64,000 nucleotides of DNA from Gorsachius magnificus. Its lineage: Eukaryota > Chordata > Aves > Pelecaniformes > Ardeidae. The DNA lies in the NCBI GenBank assembly GCA_034008185.1, contig CM067082.1:56131586-56195585 (forward strand). Reading direction: 5' to 3'. Of this stretch, positions 24,480 through 36,600 are shown one piece after another. A model generated the notes under the pieces. The model ran no database searches. It was not told the DNA's origin and was given only the letters and a program-made list of their open reading frames with translations. The position numbers were made by a program, and so were the translations under genes. Numbering within the stretch: the first letter of the stretch is position 1; each line of letters opens with the position of its first letter.

Positions 24480-25175
24480 ATGCCCCAACAGTGTATTACT
24501 GCATTGGCAAGGTGTCAGCAGTGGGATGGGGGGGCTGCAGGAGCACCCTCTGTGAAAAGAGAGCAGGGGCTGCCCCACGTTGGACATATCCTGTTCCAGC
24601 CGGCTCCAATGGACCCACTGCGGGGCACAGCTGAGCCCCTTACCGATGCCGGTGGCACCTCTGGGACAGCACGTTTCAGAAAGGGTGAAAAACTTTGGGC
24701 AGCAAGTGTGAGAGAAAGGAGTGAGAAAAATGTGAGAGGCACAGCCTTGCAGACACTGAGGTCAGAGAAGGAGGAGGAGGAGGTGCTGCAGGTGCTGGAG
24801 CAGAGATCCCCCTGCAGCTCGTGGAGGAGACCACGGCGAAGCAGGTTGTCCCCTGCAGTCCATGGAGCACCATCCCAGAGCAGATATCCATGCTTTAGCC
24901 CATGCAGGACCCTGTCCTGCAGCAGGTTGGACATGCCCTGAAGGAAGATGTAGCCTGTGGAGAGCCCACACCGGAGCAGGCTCCTGGCAGGAGCTGCAGC
25001 CTGAGGGACACCCACACAGGAGCAGTACATTCCCAAAAGACTGTACCTGTAATAAGGACCCATGCTTGGAGCAGTTCCTGAAGAACTGCAGCCCACAGGA
25101 GAAGGACCCACCATGGAGCAGCTCTTGAAGGACTGTCTCCTGTGGGAGGGACCCCACGCTGCAGCAGAGGAAAAG
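24480..25175 (-). repeat. GC-rich interspersed repeat, probably LTR-derived
   Basis: This block of about 700 bases is sharply richer in G+C than its surroundings. On the minus strand it reads through phrases that recur in many bird genomes as I remember them: an inverted 'gggctgcaggggaatctctgctc' type step, a CTCCTCCTCCTCCTTC run, GGGTCCATTGGAGCCGGCTGG, and a terminal CCTTGCCAATGCAGTAATAC. On the + strand, GGAGCAG and CTGCAG words recur every 35-45 bases at about 24780-25160. My best guess is the long terminal repeat of an endogenous retrovirus, in antisense to PTPRM, but the class is unsure. Overlapping open frames of 131-242 residues follow from its composition and periodicity, not from a gene. 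No viral gene was recognised. Confidence 0.6.
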
Positions 25176-28100
25176 TATGAGGAATAATCTAGTTGGTAAA
25201 TTTTCAGGGAGAGTTCTTTATGCTTTCCTTCATGTTGCCTCACTGTTGGGAGGTGCTCCCTTTAAACACATATGTGGCCATCTCATTGTTTTCAAAACTT
25301 TATTTTGTCATTGTGTCTGTTACCAAAAAAATGTTGTGGCTGAATCCTTTCACACTGTTCTAATCAGTACTGTTTCCTTACCTCATTTGTTTGTTCCATT
25401 TTTTATTTTTTGTTTACCCAGGAGTTCTTGTTTAGTGCTCCAAGGTCCTGTGATAATGCAAATAAACATAAACAGTCTTCTGGAGGTTTTCTTCCTGCAT
25501 TTCTAATCTGATTTTTGGTTGACCTACCAGATCTCGATTTCTTTCTCTGGCCTATGCCTGCCCTACCCTCATTCCATAATCCCATTTATGCTATGTTCCA
25601 TCCAATTCATCGTGGCCTGTCAGCATTTGGCCTTGTGGTATTCCCACAGAGTGTTCACATTAAAACTCAGAACTATTGCTTATTCTGCGATGTTTATAGA
25701 AAGGAATGCAGGCCGAGTGCGTGAGGCTGCAGTAGCGAAGCCATCTCGCTGACGCCTGGCAGTGTATCCTAGAAGGGAAGAACAGATGAACCAAGAGCAG
25801 CAGAGGTGTTGGTTGGGTTGAAGGGCGGGCGGGTTACAAGCTGAGGAATGAATATATGTGTTCATATATATACGGACACATCCATGTGTATGGATGGATG
25901 CCAGTCTACTGATTGAGAGCAATGGGCATACAGATAGCAGTGAAGAGACTGGAGGGTCAGGGCTCTGAAACAGGGAATTGGGTGGGATCTGGAGTAGTCT
26001 GAGGAATGAGGGGGATAAGAGTTGAGAGAACCCAGATGAGTCAAACAAACAAACAAAGAAAACATGGAGAAGTATGCGAACTTCAAATGAAAACAGAATT
26101 TTTGAGATATTTGAATGCACTGTGTTAGTTTATGTACTGCTACAGTGAGTCTTGTCACTAACAGTGATACCATCAGGATTTTACAGATTACAGTAAGAAA
26201 TGCAAATATTGTCCAGAGTCTGCTCTATTTGTCATTTGCTGGATATCATTTCTGTTCACGTCCATGTATTTTGTTACAAAACACTGTGTTCAGTTGTGTA
26301 AAATCTTTCTACGGTGTTTCACAGTTCCAGTTGATTTCTAAAGGACAGTAGCATCATTCTTCCTTGATGCAGCGGTTGGTTTGATATCACTGAAGGGATG
26401 TCACTTCATTTGCAATGAGTCACTGGCATCAGCCTCTCATTCATTTTAGAACAGTTCAAAATCAATTATAAATCAAATCTTCACAGGCTGCCATTCAGTG
26501 CATTGAAAGGATGTTTTCAGCAATGAAGAGTTCTGGGTTTAATACAGTGCTGGTCAAAGCCAGGATGAGGATTCTGGTTGTGCTATTTGAGGTGATAATA
26601 TGTGATTTTCATGGCTATATGTAATTTTTTTGAATAGCCTACTATGGTTATTTGTATCCTGAATCTCTAGCGTTGCTTAATGTTTAGCAATGTCTATTCA
26701 GTGTCTGCAGAAAATGCATATAATGCTTATATTAATTATTGTTTAAAATGGCCTTTTGATACCTAGTTAGCAGAACATGCGTAGCTAGCAGATACTCCAT
26801 AAACCAAGATACTGATTTAAAGGAGTACTTAATATTCTACAATGTGAAGTAGTTGTGTGAAAAAAGTAAATTGTTGTTTAATTGTGTGTATAAGACTTGT
26901 GATCCTTTTAAAAAGATAAAGTGATCAGTCAGCAAGTCTGTACTAACGCCAACTGCAATGTCTTTACGTGTAAAGTTATAGTACTCTGACTTCCCATTGT
27001 GACAAATATTTTATCATTGAGTATATTTTAGCACTACATTGTGTTTGTGTTCTGTGTTAGCAGGGATGCTTTTCTTCTATTTACATTCATGTAGAAGAGA
27101 ATTAAATGTGTTTCTTATCAGTTCTGTTTCTTCTAGATTACTTTAAATAGCTGCATTTTTAAACTCATTTGAATGCTAGCAAGAGATAAGCTAAGTTACT
27201 GTCAAGGTGTGGGCGTTGCTCCTTGTTCACTGTGTTCAAGTTACATTTTTTCATAGAATTTTCTAGCCCTGGAACACTAGCACATTTAGCATTTTATTGC
27301 CCATTGAGGTCATTGCTGCAGGCATTAAGGACATGCCTCTTCTGCAAGCAGCTCCAGCTCATGTTGACACATTCAAGCCAGTTTCCAATTAACTGCGTAA
27401 GCTAATACCTGTTGCTGCTAATATGGAGCAACACGGAGGTCAGCCCGAGCAAACCACCCGAGTACGGACCCAGCTGGCTTTGTGCTGCCATGGCTACAGT
27501 GCAGGCACGAAAGGGGTTCGCTACTTTAAAGACATACCTAAAGACTTAGTGAGTAGGGCGCTCAACAGATTTGTTCAACAATCAAAATAACGCAACCAGC
27601 TACGTCTGAGGTAGTGCTGCTTGTGAAAACCTACATAAATCTTAGTCATTTTTGTAACTTGGGGCCTGACTTACAGATTTCAGCACCTGGCACAAATACC
27701 AGGTTTGTTACACATACTGAGCATCCAGTATTCTTGCAAAGGGAAGTAAAAGATTTACCAGCATCATCAGAATCTCTGATTCTGAACCACTGACAGACAA
27801 TGTTCCTAGCTTGCTTAATAGGCCAACTAGACAAGTTATTTGAATATATTTTACCTACACGCCTAATAGCTTTCAGACAAAATGGTGGGGTTCATAAGCT
27901 AATGATTTATTTAATCTTTTGTTTTAGGTTTTATCTACGTATGGCTTTTATTTTACACTTTTTTTCTTCTTTTGTAGGACAAAATATTTTGAAGATAAAC
28001 AGTGTGGTTCATGAAGTAGTACCCAATGTAGATAGACTGACTTTAAAATTTTCATTTGAAGCACCGGGCTTTCTTTAGTATTTATAAGTGTAACTTACCA

Positions 28101-28791
28101 GGAGGAGGATAACAGTTGCCCTGTTTTCTTAATGCATTCCAGCAGCCCTCTGATGTTGAAGTACAAAATCGCAGAACTTGCTGCAACTCCTGGAAGTGAG
28201 TGGGAGATGCTAGGTTAGAAACCACCAATAGTTGTTAAAGATCTGTTAAAAATTATATGATAAGTTATGAATTTTTTATGTATGAGGAACTCTCCTCTTC
28301 TGTGGAAGCCAGACATATAGGGTATATGAAAGGTCGGGAAATTAATTTCTCATTAAACCAAAATATTCTCAAAGCAACCTGGAAGATAGAGTTGACTGCT
28401 GAGGGTATTTCTGTGTAACACCATGTAGTGCTACATGGTGCTAAGCAAGCCCTTGCTGTGATTACATGTTTCCTGCTGAGATTATATATAACACCTCCCA
28501 TAATATATGCTGAGAAGCAGCTAACATAATAAGCTAGACACTGGAGCTGGGTTTGAAATGGATTTCTTGACAAGAAAAATGTTTGGGATTACAAAGTTTT
28601 ACTGTTACACATTGGAAACCCAGTCTCCCTCCTGTCTTCCACTCATAGTTCCAGACACTGTCCTGCTGGCTATGTGCATCAGAAGCTTGTTTCAGATTTC
28701 CCTGCTAAATTAAAAGTGGAAGTACACTGAATAACTGGGGGTTGGTTTGTGTGTTTTCCCTTCCTGGAGCATTCATAAGGAGTTCCTTCGG
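25176..28791. other. Intron sequence with small simple repeats, no gene seen
   Basis: A (TA)n and (TGGA)n-like patch lies at about 25853-25900. Elsewhere it is A+T-rich with short random open frames. About 27420-27530 is locally G+C-richer and unassigned. Confidence 0.55.
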
Positions 28792-28861
28792 GTGAGGTGG
28801 GAGAACCCCAACAGGAGAGAGGGAAAGTGAGGTGGGAGAATGCCAACAGGAGGGAGGGAAA
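28792..28861 (+). repeat. Tandem duplication, 35-bp unit, two copies
   Basis: Units 28792-28826 and 28827-28861 each start GTGAGGTGGGAGAA and contain CCAACAGGAG, differing at about three bases. They are purine-rich, recent and local, with no coding content. Confidence 0.93.
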
Positions 28862-29275
28862 AGGCTTCATGTTGTAAATACAGTAAATAATGATTAAAGT
28901 ATTTAATCAGGGACTCAGGATGGCTACCTTTGCATTACCTTCTGGTGAACTGGCATTCTTCAACTGGAATATTGGTCTGGAAAGGAAAAATTCAGTTACT
29001 TCTGCTGGAGGCTCTTGGTTCAGAAAAGACCACACAGAATGTAAAATTTCTTTCCTGGGGATAGTAAATGTGAGTACCTCAGGAAGCTTTAATCTGGGTA
29101 GTTTGGGATCCCATAATAATATAAATGAAGTAGCATGTGCTTTAGCTTAGAGTTCCCTAGATACTCACACTGTGCTGAAGGGTATGTTACCGTACCTTCC
29201 CTGCCGTGGGTATCTTACTGAAACCACTGCAGCTTCTGCTGCCATTTCAGCAGACTTTTTTTTTTATTGCTAGTA

Positions 29276-29300
29276 TAGCAATACAATTTTTGTATTGCTA
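29276..29300. repeat. Perfect 25-bp palindrome (11-bp arms)
   Basis: TAGCAATACAA (29276-29286), a three-T loop, then TTGTATTGCTA (29290-29300) form a perfect inverted repeat. The 16-base word beginning ATTGCTAGT also occurs twice (29266-29281 and 29294-29309, one mismatch), so the palindrome lies within a small direct repeat. It directly precedes a CR1 copy. Confidence 0.92.
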
Positions 29301-29314
29301 GTGTAGCAAGTGGA

Positions 29315-30640
29315 GCAGACAACCAGCTTGGCTGAAAAGGGAACTCCTCACGGAGCTTAAGAGGAAAAAGAAAAATTGCATGGTCTCTGGAAGTAGGAAG
29401 AGCACAGACCTGTGGTTCCTTTATGCAGGGAGAAGACGGGAAAGGCCAAAGCCCAACTAGAGTTGAAACTGGCCAGTGTTGTTTCAGATAACAAAAAGGG
29501 CTTTTTAAAGTACATTAATAGCAAGAGGAGGTCTAAAGAAAACATTGCACCGATACTTGTTGAAGATGGTCATCTGACTAATAGGGATGAAGAAAAAGCC
29601 GAGGCATTCAATACTTTTTTTGCCTTAGTCTCTAATAATACTGATAGACCTTGGGCTGCCTGGTCCCCTGAGTCGGAGGACCATGAGCATGGGAACAGTG
29701 ACTTTCCATTTGTGGACACTGAAAATGTCAGGGACCAGCTGTATCAGCTGAATGTTCACAAGCCCATGGGGCCTGATGGGTTTCATCCCAGTGAACTGAA
29801 GGAGGTAGCGGGTGTTATGGCAGGAGCCCTCTCGATCACCTACCAAAGGTCATCGGGCAATGATTAATGGGATGAAATTTGACAAGAAAAAATGCTGGGT
29901 TTTGCACCTAGGATGGAGTAATGCTGGGCACAGGTATAAACTGGGAGAGGCGTGGCTGGGAGCAGCCCTGCAGAAGGGGAGCTGGGGGTGCGGGTGGGCA
30001 GCAGGCTCAGTGTGAGCCAGCAGCGTGCCCTGGCAGCCCAGAGGGCAAACCCCATCCTGGGGTGCATCACGCACAGCATCACCAGCTGCTCACAAGAGGT
30101 GATTATCCCGCTGTATTCAGCCTTGGTGCGGCCTCACCTGGAGCACTGTGTGCAGTTCTGGGCCCCACCATTTAAGGCGGCTGTGAAGGGCCTTGAACGC
30201 CTCCAGAGGAGGAGGGCAACAAAGATGGCGCAGGGGCTGGCAGGGCATGTCCTGTGAGGGGCGGATGGGGACTTCGGGCTCATCTAGTTTGGAGAAGAGG
30301 AGGCTGAGGGGCGACCTCATTGCTCTCTGCAGGACGTGGAAGGGAGGTGCTGGCTCTTCTCCCTGGGATCCAGTGATAGGATGTATGGGAATGGCTCAAA
30401 GCGCCAGGGAGGTTCAGACTGGACGTTAGGAAGTGTTTCTTTACCGAGAGGGCGGTGAAACCCTGGGACAGGCTTCCTAGAGAGGTGGCTGATGCCCCAA
30501 GCCTGTCAGAGGCCTTTGGGCAATGCCCTTAACAACAGGCTTTAACTTTTGGTCAGCCCTTAAGTGGTCAGGTGGTTGGACTGGATGATTGGCCTAGGTC
30601 CCTTCCAACTGAAATAGTCTGTTCTATTCTATTTCATTTT
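29315..30640 (+). pseudogene. CR1 LINE with internal deletion of the reverse transcriptase core
   Basis: This is a sense-oriented CR1 copy. The first part encodes the linker between endonuclease and reverse transcriptase: LLTELKRKKK, KAKAQLELKLASVVSDNKKG, YINSKRRSKENIAPIL and EKAEAFNTFFALVSN, then KPMGPDGFHPSELKEVAGVM. Near 29863 it jumps directly to MKFDKKKCWVLHLG, a C-terminal landmark, so the catalytic reverse transcriptase section (on the order of 600 bases) is missing. The tail continues with LYSALVRPHLEHCVQFWAP and ends GGTTGGACTGGATGATTGG, CCTTCCAACTGAAATAGTC and CTATTCTATT. This 3' end differs from the other CR1 copies here, which marks a different subfamily. The exact 5' limit is uncertain. 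Confidence 0.9.
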
Positions 30641-33600
30641 ATGCTTGTTCGCCTGGCTGTTTTCTCCTATTGGAGAATGAAAATACTTAGCCAGTTCAAG
30701 AAAAGCTGTGACCAGTAAAGTGCTTGTGAGGACTGTGAATAAACAGTGAGTCTGAAGATGCTCCTCTAGGAGATGCACTCACTGCACTGCAAGATGAGGA
30801 GGAAGAGGAATAATCAGAGTATTCCTAAATAAGCTTTTTCTTGTTTAGTAATTAATCTACTGGAAAAAAAGCCTCTTAATTTCTTGCAGTCTTCAGGGCT
30901 TTTCTTTCAGTCTCATGCTTATCCTATTAGATTTCTTCTCATCCATCCTGCCCTTTAGAAACTAATAAAGAGTGGATCAAAACCTTTCCTTGCATCTACA
31001 GGCTTTAAAGCATGTAACGTGACTGCCTCCATTTCAGGGCCTAAGTCAGTTATTTCCTGAGTTAAGAGTTTATCTTTTAAGACAGTTCTTCTATACGATG
31101 TAGTCATAGTCACAGTTAAAATGCCAGTGAGCTTGAGATGGACTCCATCACTCCTCTTTAGGAGCACGATGATTCCTCAGGGAATCATTTTCTTGGCATA
31201 TTATTTTAAGGCTTTTTGCTGAAATTAAAGAGGGAATTCTTGTCTCAATTAGATTTATGGGAGATTTTTTCATCCCTTCTTACAGCACTTAATTTGTTGG
31301 CAGGCACTGATGACTGATAGTATGTTGTTAGCAGCTCGAGCCGTGACTATAGTAAGAGCGGCCAAGAAGTCATTGATTTGAGTGATTTGACGCAGAGGTT
31401 GTTAAATGCTGCATCAGAAAGCTATTCGGCAAACCTGTCATTCACAGAGTACTTGTTCTTTGGGTTGAATTTGAAATTACTCTGAAGTACAAGACAGTGA
31501 TAAAGAAAGCTTCTTCCTCATCAGTGTGAAAAACTGGGCCCTTATTCCGACCAAACCAGTGTTTTTATCACAGTTTAAGAATGATGTATTTTTAGCATCT
31601 CCCTTTGTCTTCCTCCTTTTACCAGAGAATTATGTGGTTTAAATTACTTCATTAACCTTAACCAAGCCTTGTAGGAAAATACTCTATGTAATATTTTAAA
31701 ATATCTGATACACAGTAGAAGTGTACTGGAGGATGTCTAAAATTTTGCAGATAGTGAAGTTTCTTCACTTAGTGTGTGGGCATAAACAAATTTTTTTTCA
31801 ATGAAAGTAATTGGTTCAGCCAAAAGCAGCACATTTAGGAGACTACGTAGAGCCACCTAGAACTTCTGCTTGCAATGTGGCTTCAGGTGTCTCCAGATGT
31901 CTACACTTTTTGAACTTCTTGAGGACAGTCATGTGGCAGTATGTCAGGTGGCAAATGTGGCTGTGGAGCTAGGTTAGTACACAAGCAAACTGGATGGATT
32001 ATATTTTGTATTGTATTTAAGTTCTCTTGTATTTGAAGTAATCAGATTTCCCAACGTATCAAGACAGTCTTAATTCCCTTGTATATGTTTGCAGAACTCG
32101 GAGTCAGAGAAGAAGCAATTAAAAGGCTTTCATTAATTCCATGAGCTGAATTAAAGAGCTCAGTACTTTTGTTCTCAGTGTTAAAGCAATATAGTTATTT
32201 CCCTCACCAGCTGAAATAATGCATTCTTCATCTAGAAGTCACAACATTTCTAATCAACTGCATTTCAGTAGCACAAAGGAAAAAAAAAATACTGTCTGGA
32301 CCTCATTGAAAATTTAATGATGTACACAGCCATTTAATTATGAGAAAACAGGTGCAGGTAATTATCCAAGTCATAATGTTGCAGCAGCTAATAACATCAA
32401 ATATTTGTGATAATTGCATGCAAGCAGTTGATCACAGTTCTGTGCTTCTCACATGACACAGATTTGAAAAGCAGCTTTCAGTACGTACATACTCATATTA
32501 GAACATGGAAGCTACAAATGCACTTTTCTCACCAGGAACTTCATGTACTATGATTTTGCATTAAGTTCAAATATGATTGTATTATTACTTAAAATTTTAC
32601 TATTTCATTTTCCCCCTTACCCTAGCAGGGAGAAATGTCCTTCTGCCAAATTTGAGTTCCTGATTTCCCCATGCTCTTACGGTCTTTACTTCTCCAAAGT
32701 GTCACAGCCAACTCTTGTGTTGTTCTGGTTTCTGCTGGAGCATGACTGGGCAGGAGACACTTCACAGTTCATTAGTTGTCGCTGTGGCAATCAGCGCTTC
32801 CCAACACCCCCAAACACTTTCAGATCAGAAGAAGATGAGAGTGAGACCTAGGCTCAAAAAGGCACGTAGAAACCCACAGTAGGGTAAGGGTGAAATTAAG
32901 GTGCACAAGTTCAAAACAGTGATGGTGGAAACTCCTCGATAGAATTGGAGAGTGGAATATTGTCACCTATTCCTGGAAGCACCTAAGCACTGTATAAGTC
33001 ACACTGTAACGAAGGGGAGTTCTCCACGTGCCTGGTACGTACGCATCTGAGCATTGTGGTGCCAGCCTGAGCTCAGGAGCCAGATGTCGTTCTTCCCAGA
33101 ATGTCTGTCTCCTGCGATGGCACGAGAAATATATCAAACCCGTAGTGACAATGGGATGGTCTTTAATGTATGCTCTTATTTCTCATGTGTTGAGAGCCAC
33201 AAAAGAAAGAAAGGAGGGGAACTGGGAATTTGCTAAAGAGGCTGTTTCTTTTATGCAAGACCTCTGTGATCAGGCTACTGCTCAAAGGAATCAGAGATGC
33301 TCCTGTCTGAAGCTTTTTTAAGTTCACATCTTGCAGTTGTGAGGAAATGGCCCTGTCCCCAAGATGAAAACCTAAGCTGGTCATTAGCCCTCCTTTTGCA
33401 CATGGGTGATTGTAGAAGAGAATTGAGCATGAGAAATCAATCTGTAAAAGAGAGATCAAGATTTGTCAGGCACCTGAGAAGGCTCTGGAAGGAAAAAAGC
33501 AGGTGAAGAAGCAGGTCCCTGGTTCCAGTCTTCTACCTCTACTGTATTTTAGTGGTTTTCAGTTAATAGGTATCAATGTGAATTACTGTTTCAGTGCAGA

Positions 33601-36600
33601 CAGCGCTGACCCTATGGTTCTCACATCTTAGGAAAGGGATCCTGCCGCTGTACTGCTACTGAAAAGAGTGGTATCACTATCTCTTACAAGTGGTATCCCA
33701 AGAAGGAATTAAAAGAGAGGACAGGCTTTCAGAGGAGGATTCTGGACTCTTTCATATCCCAAATAGGGAGGGGTGCTTTTCTAGAAGCTTAGCAGGGTCC
33801 CTGAAGAAAGGGATGTAAAACTTGCTGCTTTCCTTGGCTTTTCCTTGTGAGGTTTCCTTATTAAGCAGCCACACATCAAATGAAATGTCTTTGTATGGGC
33901 TGGGCTGGGTTGATGAGGGTCTTGTTCTGAGGAGATCAGTGGGATATTGTGCACCCGCTCCTGAGCTAGTGCCTATGGGAACGGATTAAACCAAAAACCA
34001 GCGTGCAGAACAGCATGAAGATGCTGCCTGGGTTCTGCAAGCTCATCGTGTAGCAGCACTAGCAATGATTATGTGCCTAAAACAACAAATCCTCATGCTC
34101 TAGAGTAGACTTGGTCAGTGGCAGGATCAAGTTCTCTTCATGAGTGCCCAGTGTGCTATGTGATATATAAAGCAGCCTGTGACCCTGAAATTTTGCAGTG
34201 GAACAAATGGAAGTACCACGTGTAAAGAGATCATGGTGACTTTCAGCAATGATATTTAGGTGTTACATGCGCAGTGGTGTTTTTCTTGCCATGCTTAATT
34301 TTAGCGTGAGGCACGTTTGTGAAGGCAGAAAGTTGTTTGGAGAAATGTCAATTCAGGCGTTTTACTTACATGGCTTGCAAAACATAAGCAGCTTTACTGA
34401 GTGCATGGCAGATTTTTTTTTTCCCCGCTTTTTAGTGTAGCAGTAACAACAATTATATAATTAGTAAGACGTTTATTATTATTTTAGTTACAGTAAGGAA
34501 AAGCTGTATTTTGCAAGGGCGTATTATAGTGCCTGTTGAGTTTAAATTACCTGTGCTAATTGTTGTAGTGTGTCTACATCCAGTTGTACTTTTAAGTTAA
34601 CATAAAGTATTAAAACAGGTCATTTTATCTCCTGTGCAAGTCTATAAAGAAGCAAAGTTCATTTAAAAAGGAAAAAAGCCCTTGCAATACACACCTTGGA
34701 TATGGTGTGCATTCACCAGTGAAGTCAATCATTAGGATTTCTACATGTATGAAATGGATTTATATTAGGTGTAGTCTTCACAGCCGCACAGCACCAGCAG
34801 GATGATAGTATTTCTTCGGTGCTACACATCTGTGTCAATTAACCTTGTCCAGCTTCCCCTTTAGTTTCATCATTCTCTTCTCCTCTTCAAGCTGTATATA
34901 TTGGAAATGCCTCCTGCTCTGATTTGGCATTCCCTGTAGTATTAAGGTTCAGATTAGATGCATCCTTTTCTATCAAGTTATTCCCCTTTATAGCTGGTAG
35001 AGATAACTTTCACTAAACAGCAGTGATATTCTGACTCAACAGCAAATGGGTCATGAAAAATCTTCTCCAAAGTGGGTTATTTCTGGACTCTGAAATCTAT
35101 AATATTTACGGTCTACTGAAATATATTTAGCAATGCAGATGTGAAATTATCCAGACAGAAATAAAAAGTTTTGTGGGTTTGTTTCCCATTAATGAATTTG
35201 CCTTTAAAGTTCCAGGCAAGTGCTCCTCTGAGATCTTTTATTTACCCATATCACTGTCGTTCAAATGAAAATGCTCTTTTGGAAAAACTAGTTCTCCACC
35301 TGTAATATGGAAATAAAAATTGATACTGCAATGATGCTTCAACGACTAGAGTGCTGCTATTTATCTTTCGTGTTTGGCAAACAGAGCCTAGGCTGTGTAA
35401 GGGAATACAGGAAGTCTGCTGGTATAATCTCAGGTTGTCTAGTTTCTTTCACGGGTGAATTTTATTGAGGAGAAAATTGTTCAAAATCATGTAACCTGAT
35501 GCCACTATTTTGTGTGCTAATAGGTAGGCTGCTTTTATGATGGAGCTATGCATTTCCGTTATTTTGCTATTTAAGAGCATTTCAATACTATGGTAAGGCT
35601 AAAGCCTACCAGAGGTCCTAACTTTTGTACTACCTTTGTTAAATGACAGATCTTTGTAATGAACCCAAAACTTAATTGCCAAAAGATTTATTCACTTTTG
35701 TTATTTTGAGATTCTGGGGGTTTGTTACTTCAAGATTCTGTTCTCATTCCTATTCTGTACAGATCATGTGCCATAATACTCCTTGGGAGAATGTATTCTG
35801 TCTTCTTTTTTAAGCTCAGTATGTGCGTGAGATTTCTGTGGTCAGGAAGGCTTCTTGGTGCCTCTCTAAATTCTGCTAAATCCACTAGCCACAGACTTTA
35901 CATTTTGCATCAACTGTTGTGTTTGTTACTGTGTGCCAAATTTCTCTCTTTGCCATCTCTAACTCCAGATACTTTTTCTAAGCTTTATTATTATTTTTCA
36001 TGGTTTCATTTCCTAGCTAAAGCTTTGTTGGTGTACTGTAGTTTAGCATATCAATGATGTGGAGTCTAGGGAAGCACAGACTGTCGAATTCCCTAAAGGA
36101 TTCTGGGATATCCTTTTTTACTTAATAGTTGCCTGAGATTTGCGTTGCCTATTAAAACGTGTTTCTTTATGTTTTTCCTCATTTAAAGAAAATTTGATGG
36201 AACATTTGAAGATAGGTCTAAAAAAGCGCACACATTAATATTTATGGATGCATGTATTCCGACTGCAGAAGGCCTGACTAGCAATTGGATATAACCACAT
36301 TGATGATTTTCAATACATCTGCTGAGCCACAGGATATGCTGAGCAAGGTAGTTGCCTTTACTTTGAAATGAACACATGAAGAGATTCTGTTTCACTTGGC
36401 TTCCACATACACAGATGCATTACTTACTTACATTCAAGATAAATAATGTTGCAGTTTGCTTTTTTCCAAGGCGCTCTTCAATACTTAATACAAAGCTTCA
36501 TAACACGTGCTTTTTTCCTTGTCAAGGTTAAATTGTGAAAAAACATGTTTTTAGAAACGGATACAACTTTTCTGCAATTTTTGGGTTGCTAATTAAGTGC

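Noticed and set aside
24515..25243. 242-residue open frame on the minus strand, with others of 131-153 residues overlapping it
   Set aside because: They lie in a GC-rich interspersed repeat with periodic words, overlap on both strands, and have low-complexity Ser/Leu/Cys-rich sequence with no known domain.
35722..36057. 111-residue hydrophobic open frame
   Set aside because: It is Leu/Phe/Ser-rich because the strand is T-rich, with no homology or gene structure.
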